From Magnolia sinica (taxonomy: Eukaryota > Streptophyta > Magnoliopsida > Magnoliales > Magnoliaceae): 64,000 nt of DNA. The notes beneath the pieces were generated by a model. It was not told the DNA's origin. It searched no databases and saw only the letters and a program-made list of their open reading frames with translations. The stretch covers positions 21,838,001 to 21,902,000 of the forward strand of contig NC_080581.1 in NCBI RefSeq assembly GCF_029962835.1, read 5' to 3'. Below, one piece after another: positions 60,742-64,000 of this stretch (position 1 is its first letter; the number at the start of each line of letters is the position of its first letter). The translations under genes and the position numbers were made by a program.

Positions 60742-61400
60742 CTCTTGTATGGCAGAGGAACCGTTCTTTTGTGACTTAGGTTACATGGTGAAGTGATGCA
60801 TTGCATTGAAGAAAGATGCATCCCTTTTTAAAAAGAAAAGGGAGTTAGACATGATTTCAGCGTGTTCTAAAGTTATTGGGTTATGTAGTTTTTGATAATT
60901 ATGCGTACGTGGTTTTAATATTGTGACATTTTTAGTGGACGACAAGAGACTATTTATGGTTCCACTAATAAGTTAGTTATACATAACTTAAGGGAAGAGG
61001 ACAAATCCAATAGAAATGTGTTTTTATGGTAAGCTTAATGTATGACTGGATGTGTGGGCCACCATGATGTTTTAATGACATTCAATTACGCATATGTGTG
61101 CGACCACGATGTTTTAATGACATCCAATGAGGCATATGTGTGCCACCTAATGGTTCCCTTCATAACCAAAAATCCTGCAAATTCAAAACTCAGGTGGGCC
61201 ACACCACATGAAATTGTTGGAATGGGGACACTTAACATTATAAACCTTTCAGGTTGCACGTGGCGAGCCCACGGTGTTTTTTGTATATTATCTAATACAT
61301 TTAGAAGATGCATCCAATGGACGCGAAAAATCAGGCCATTCCAAAACCCAGATTGGTCACAACACTGGATTTTACAGGATTTAGGCATGATTTTGCATAG
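60631..61400 (-). repeat. Promoter-plus-37-codon unit, copy B
   Basis: Head-to-tail duplicate. Codons 1-37 are at 60741-60631 ('MSSQQLPALPLKPALDEIRW'), and then the frame runs without break into copy A's upstream DNA, making a 73-codon chimeric frame (60741-60520). The upstream portion follows copy A closely ('tttttagtggac', 'aacttaagggaagaggacaaatcca'), with a small extra repeat 'gatgttttaatgacat.caat' at about 61067 and 61110. Confidence 0.8.
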
Positions 61401-62113
61401 GCTGTCATCCTGGTCTTGGTAGAGATGCCGGTGGATTTGTAGGACCCAACGGATTTCGTGGAAGCTGAATTCAATGGCGAGGCTAGGCATTGTTGGGAAG
61501 ACACATCTTGTATAGCAGGTAACCGTTCTTTTGTAACCTAGGTTACGTTGGTGAAATGGTGCATAGCATTGAAGAATGATGCATCCATTATCTTATAAGA
61601 AAAGGGGGTTAGACGGGTTTTCAATGTTTTGTAAAGTTATTTGGTTTTTGATAATTATGTGTGGTTTTAATTTTGTAGCATTTTTAGTGGACCACAAGGG
61701 GTGTCTATTTATGATTCCACTAATTATCTTAGTTCTGCGTAACTTAAAAGGAAGATGACAAATCGAATACAAATGTGTTTGTATGGTAAGCTTAATGTAC
61801 AACTGGATGTGTGGGGCCACTAATGTCTTAATGATATTTAATTAGGCATCACGTGCCACACGATGTTCCCTTTCATAGCCAAAAATCCGGCCCATTCAAA
61901 CTCAAGTGGGCCACACCACATGAAACGTAGACACTCACCCTTATTAACCTTTCAAATGTATGTGAGGACCACAGTGTTTTGTATATGTCGTCTAATGCAT
62001 TAAGAAGATGCATACCACGGGGATGAATGGATGCCAAAATCAGGTCATTAATTCCAAAACCCAGGTAGGCCACAACATATGATTTTACAGGCTCTAGGCA
62101 TGATTTTGCGCAG
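61401..62113 (-). repeat. Promoter-plus-37-codon unit, copy C
   Basis: Third head-to-tail unit, more diverged. The coding stub (about 61500-61401) has a shifted frame, but 'EIRWVLQIHRHLYQDQD' is still readable on the minus strand from 61463. The upstream part repeats the same words, ends 'gcatgattttgcgcag' (62098-62113), and no further stub follows. Confidence 0.75.
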
Positions 62114-62258
62114 GTTAATATGAGGGAGCACATATGATGGACGGATTGGATATCATTAAATTAAATGTCAAAGGTGAGCCTACACATCGATTGTACATTA
62201 AGCATATCTTAGAAAGCCATACACATGGTATGGTTTGAATTTGGATTACTAAACGTTT
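62114..62258. other. Spacer before the SINE
   Basis: Short unique sequence. Nothing recognised. Confidence 0.4.
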
Positions 62259-62270
62259 TACTTTAAATCA

Positions 62271-62379
62271 TTTTTTATTTTTTATTTTTTAAAGTCGAAT
62301 TTCACCACCTACGGTACTCGAACCCTTGGCCGGGTGTTGAAACTCTAAGAGTTTACCACCCGAGCAAGGGTAAGGACCC
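62271..62379 (-). mobile_element. tRNA-derived SINE, minus orientation, with 12-bp target duplication
   Basis: Flanked by a perfect duplication TACTTTAAATCA (62259-62270 and 62380-62391). Read on the minus strand it starts AGGGTCCTTACCCTTGC and carries a B-box-like GGTTCGAGTACC (about 62316-62327). An upstream A-box-like 'GGTGGTAAACTC' lies at about 62347-62360. It ends in AAAAAATAAAAAATAAAAAA (62271-62290). At about 109 bp it is short for a plant SINE, but head, box and tail are in the right order. Confidence 0.8.
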
Positions 62380-62559
62380 TACTTTAAATCACTCATTATG
62401 TTTAGTATTACCTCATCAGTATGATTTTAAAGATATATTCCATCCACACTGAAGGTCACGATTTGTACGGTTTGTGCAGCTGGACACCAGTGTCACGTGG
62501 GGATGATGAGTCCACGCGGATTGAGTACTTCCCTGCTTGTCCAGAGTTTGAGGCAGGGC

Positions 62560-62859
62560 GGGGCTCTAAAGGACCACCATGATGTATGGCTTTTATCCAC
62601 ACTGTTAATCCATTTTTCCATGTTATTTTAAGGTAGGGGCTCAAAAATGAAGTAGATCTACGGGAAACAAAAGTATCAGCTTGATCCAAAAACTTCTGTG
62701 GCCCACGAAGTTTTCAACAGTAAGCGTTTAATCCCTATTGTGTGGTCCACTTGAGTCTTGTATATGCCCAGTTATCAGGATTATATTCTAAAATGACATT
62801 GAAAAATGGATAGACGGTGTGGATATAATCCACACGTCACAGTGGTTCCTCAGAGCCCC
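62560..62859. mobile_element. Foldback element, copy 6
   Basis: Outer arms GGGGCTCTAAAGGACCACC (62560) and, inverted, GTGGTTCCTCAGAGCCCC (62842-62859). Inner arms 'atccacactgttaatccatttttcca' and 'gaaaaatggatagacggtgtggat' also pair. It has no obvious direct duplication at the ends. Confidence 0.75.
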
Positions 62860-63085
62860 AGTTTGGGACAGAAGATTCTAATACCCAAACCGCGTCCCGA
62901 TGAGTCACTACACTTTAAGTTTGTGTAAAACTGACTTAAGAGGCTGGCCCACCAAATAAATATTGCATTGCATTACGTACCTGAGGAAAAGGACCCGCCA
63001 AATAATAATGGCATTGCATTACCTAGAAAAAGAAGAGGGACGAGGGAAAGGATTCCGTGCGCTCAGCGTGCACGAGGAGTTTGTG
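62860..63085. other. Spacer with a small direct repeat
   Basis: 'cccaccaaataaatattgcattgcatta' (62948) recurs about 45-50 bp later in the form 'cccgccaaataataatggcattgcatta'. No gene. Confidence 0.5.
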
Positions 63086-63440
63086 AATACATCTCTCGGT
63101 GGGGGTGTACATTAAGTTGAACCGAGTTTAGTTGGCCTTGGCTCGGCTCGGTATGGTCACCAGGCACACTCAGCTTAAATTCAGCTAGGCTTAGTGATCG
63201 AGCCAGCATCTCCAGCTCGACTCGACTCAGCCAGCAATTGGACCAGTTTAAGCCGAGTTCGAGCCAGTTTCAAACCTTCGAGTTGAGTTCGAGCTCGAGT
63301 TTTTGAGCCGAGTTCGAGTTCGTTTTTCGAGCCGAGTTTGTTTTTTGAGTCGAGTTTAAGTTCGAGTTTAATTTTCTAGTTTAGTTTTTGAATTTTTGAG
63401 TTTTCGAATTTTAGTTCGAGTTTAATTTTCGAGATTATAC
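63086..63440. repeat. CGAGTT/CTCGAG-rich element
   Basis: Begins near 'gggggtgtacattaagttgaaccgag' and becomes a drifting series of 'gagttcgag', 'gagccgagttcgag' and 'tttttgag' words. Similar composition to 50205-50418. Such sequence often forms the ends of hAT-type elements in plants, but no terminal repeats or target duplication are visible. Confidence 0.5.
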
Positions 63441-63578
63441 GATGTAGGAACTCGGATCTAAGAAGTCGGAAGTATCAAATAAAATTATAATTATAATTTT
63501 ACTACATACATAATACATATAATAACACAAGTTATACAATAAAGCATATAATAAAATATCAAATACAAACTAAAGACA
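63441..63578. other. AT-rich spacer, no gene recognised
   Basis: Contains the near-palindrome 'aaaattataattataatttt' (about 63481-63500). Nothing coding. Confidence 0.4.
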
Positions 63579-63863
63579 CTACTGTATAAGCGATTCATCT
63601 GTCAAGCTCAAACTACTATCCAAATTTTCATATACGTACTCGTTTACCTCTTCCGAATCAGAAGGTGGAGATAGATTTTTATCGTCCTTTTGTATACTTT
63701 GAAGATTTTTCAAACTTTCTTTGTGAGAATATTTATACGTAGTTTTCAACGCCCCATAAAACGTATCAAGACCGGAGAGAAACTTAAATGAATTCTTACT
63801 ATTCTTCTTTTTAGCTGTGCAGGTTGAACCTACTTCGACATCATGTTGTCTTGGAGGACATCG
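63579..63863 (-). CDS. Open C-terminal fragment of an unidentified protein
   Basis: 94 codons open on the minus strand, without a start codon, ending at TAG 63579-63581. It includes 'KNSFKFLSGLDTFYGALKTT' and a Ser/Asp/Glu-rich end 'SPPSDSEEVNEYVYENL'. An in-frame TAG at 63864-63866 closes it upstream; beyond that the frame seems to continue to the window edge. The hydrophilic, acidic end suggests a 3' exon or a transposon protein tail. Family not recognised; low certainty that it is expressed. Confidence 0.35.
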   Translation of the reverse strand, partial: RCPPRQHDVEVGSTCTAKKKNSKNSFKFLSGLDTFYGALKTTYKYSHKESLKNLQSIQKDDKNLSPPSDSEEVNEYVYENLDSSLSLTDESLIQ

Positions 63864-64000
63864 CTATTGTGTAGAAGCCTCATCCATACTGTACTTTAAG
63901 GTGAGTTGAAATTTTTTTTTCTTCCAATACTAATAATTTAACTTCCTCTTCTGCTTTAGAAAGTTTGGATGGGGGAGTGGAAGGTTTTTTGTTTGAATTA

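Overview
The window is plant nuclear DNA from a region dense in repeats. There are no bacterial or organellar gene layouts. Evidence for a plant includes Athila-type and chromovirus (Tekay/Del-like) Ty3/gypsy elements, CACTA elements, a DUF247 gene, a fragment of plant-type glutamate synthase, and a telomere-like TTTAGG array. Abundant dispersed repeats built around 'cccaccatgatgtatgtg' and 'catccattttt' remind me of magnoliid genomes (Magnolia, Liriodendron, Cinnamomum); that placement is an impression from memory, not a search result.

Layout. (1) 1-10083 is degenerate telomere-like DNA: TTTAGG hexamers with TTAAGG, TTATAGG and TTTTAGG variants, organised into a higher-order unit of about 350-390 bp that was itself amplified in blocks. 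A second array type (about 145 bp unit) begins near 9784 and continues at 24368-25226. (2) 10089-24362 is a complete but dead chromovirus with unusually long LTRs (about 4.5 kb), inserted into the array with the 5-bp target duplication TAGGT. (3) 25227-46431 is a nest. An old CACTA transposase gene on the minus strand (46431 down to 30485) is split by an 11.96-kb Athila element (33832-45791, target duplication ATAGG). A solo LTR in minus orientation (26255-30364, target duplication TAAAT) lies just past its 3' end. (4) 46432-58290 holds no ordinary gene. It contains foldback elements of the 'catgatgtatgtg' family, a 34-bp-TIR element, the end of a second CACTA family, and a non-autonomous CACTA (52431-54811). 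That CACTA carries a hairpin-forming 42-bp tandem array and a captured exon of NADH-type glutamate synthase. (5) 58294-59964 (minus) is the only intact host-like gene, a single-exon 556-residue DUF247 protein. Two further head-to-tail copies of its promoter plus first 37 codons lie upstream. (6) 62114-64000 has a SINE with a perfect 12-bp target duplication, another foldback element, a CGAGTT-rich element and an unidentified open frame at the right edge.

How it fits together. Most of the window is transposons nested in transposons. Insertion order can be read from target duplications and interrupted frames: the CACTA transposase predates Athila, the telomere-like array predates the chromovirus, and a foldback element predates the CACTA carrying the glutamate synthase exon. 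Both LTR elements carry mostly G-to-A / C-to-T type lesions, including loss of the same reverse-transcriptase catalytic aspartate, as expected for long-silenced, methylated DNA. The DUF247 locus is the only place where a host function is likely to be expressed.
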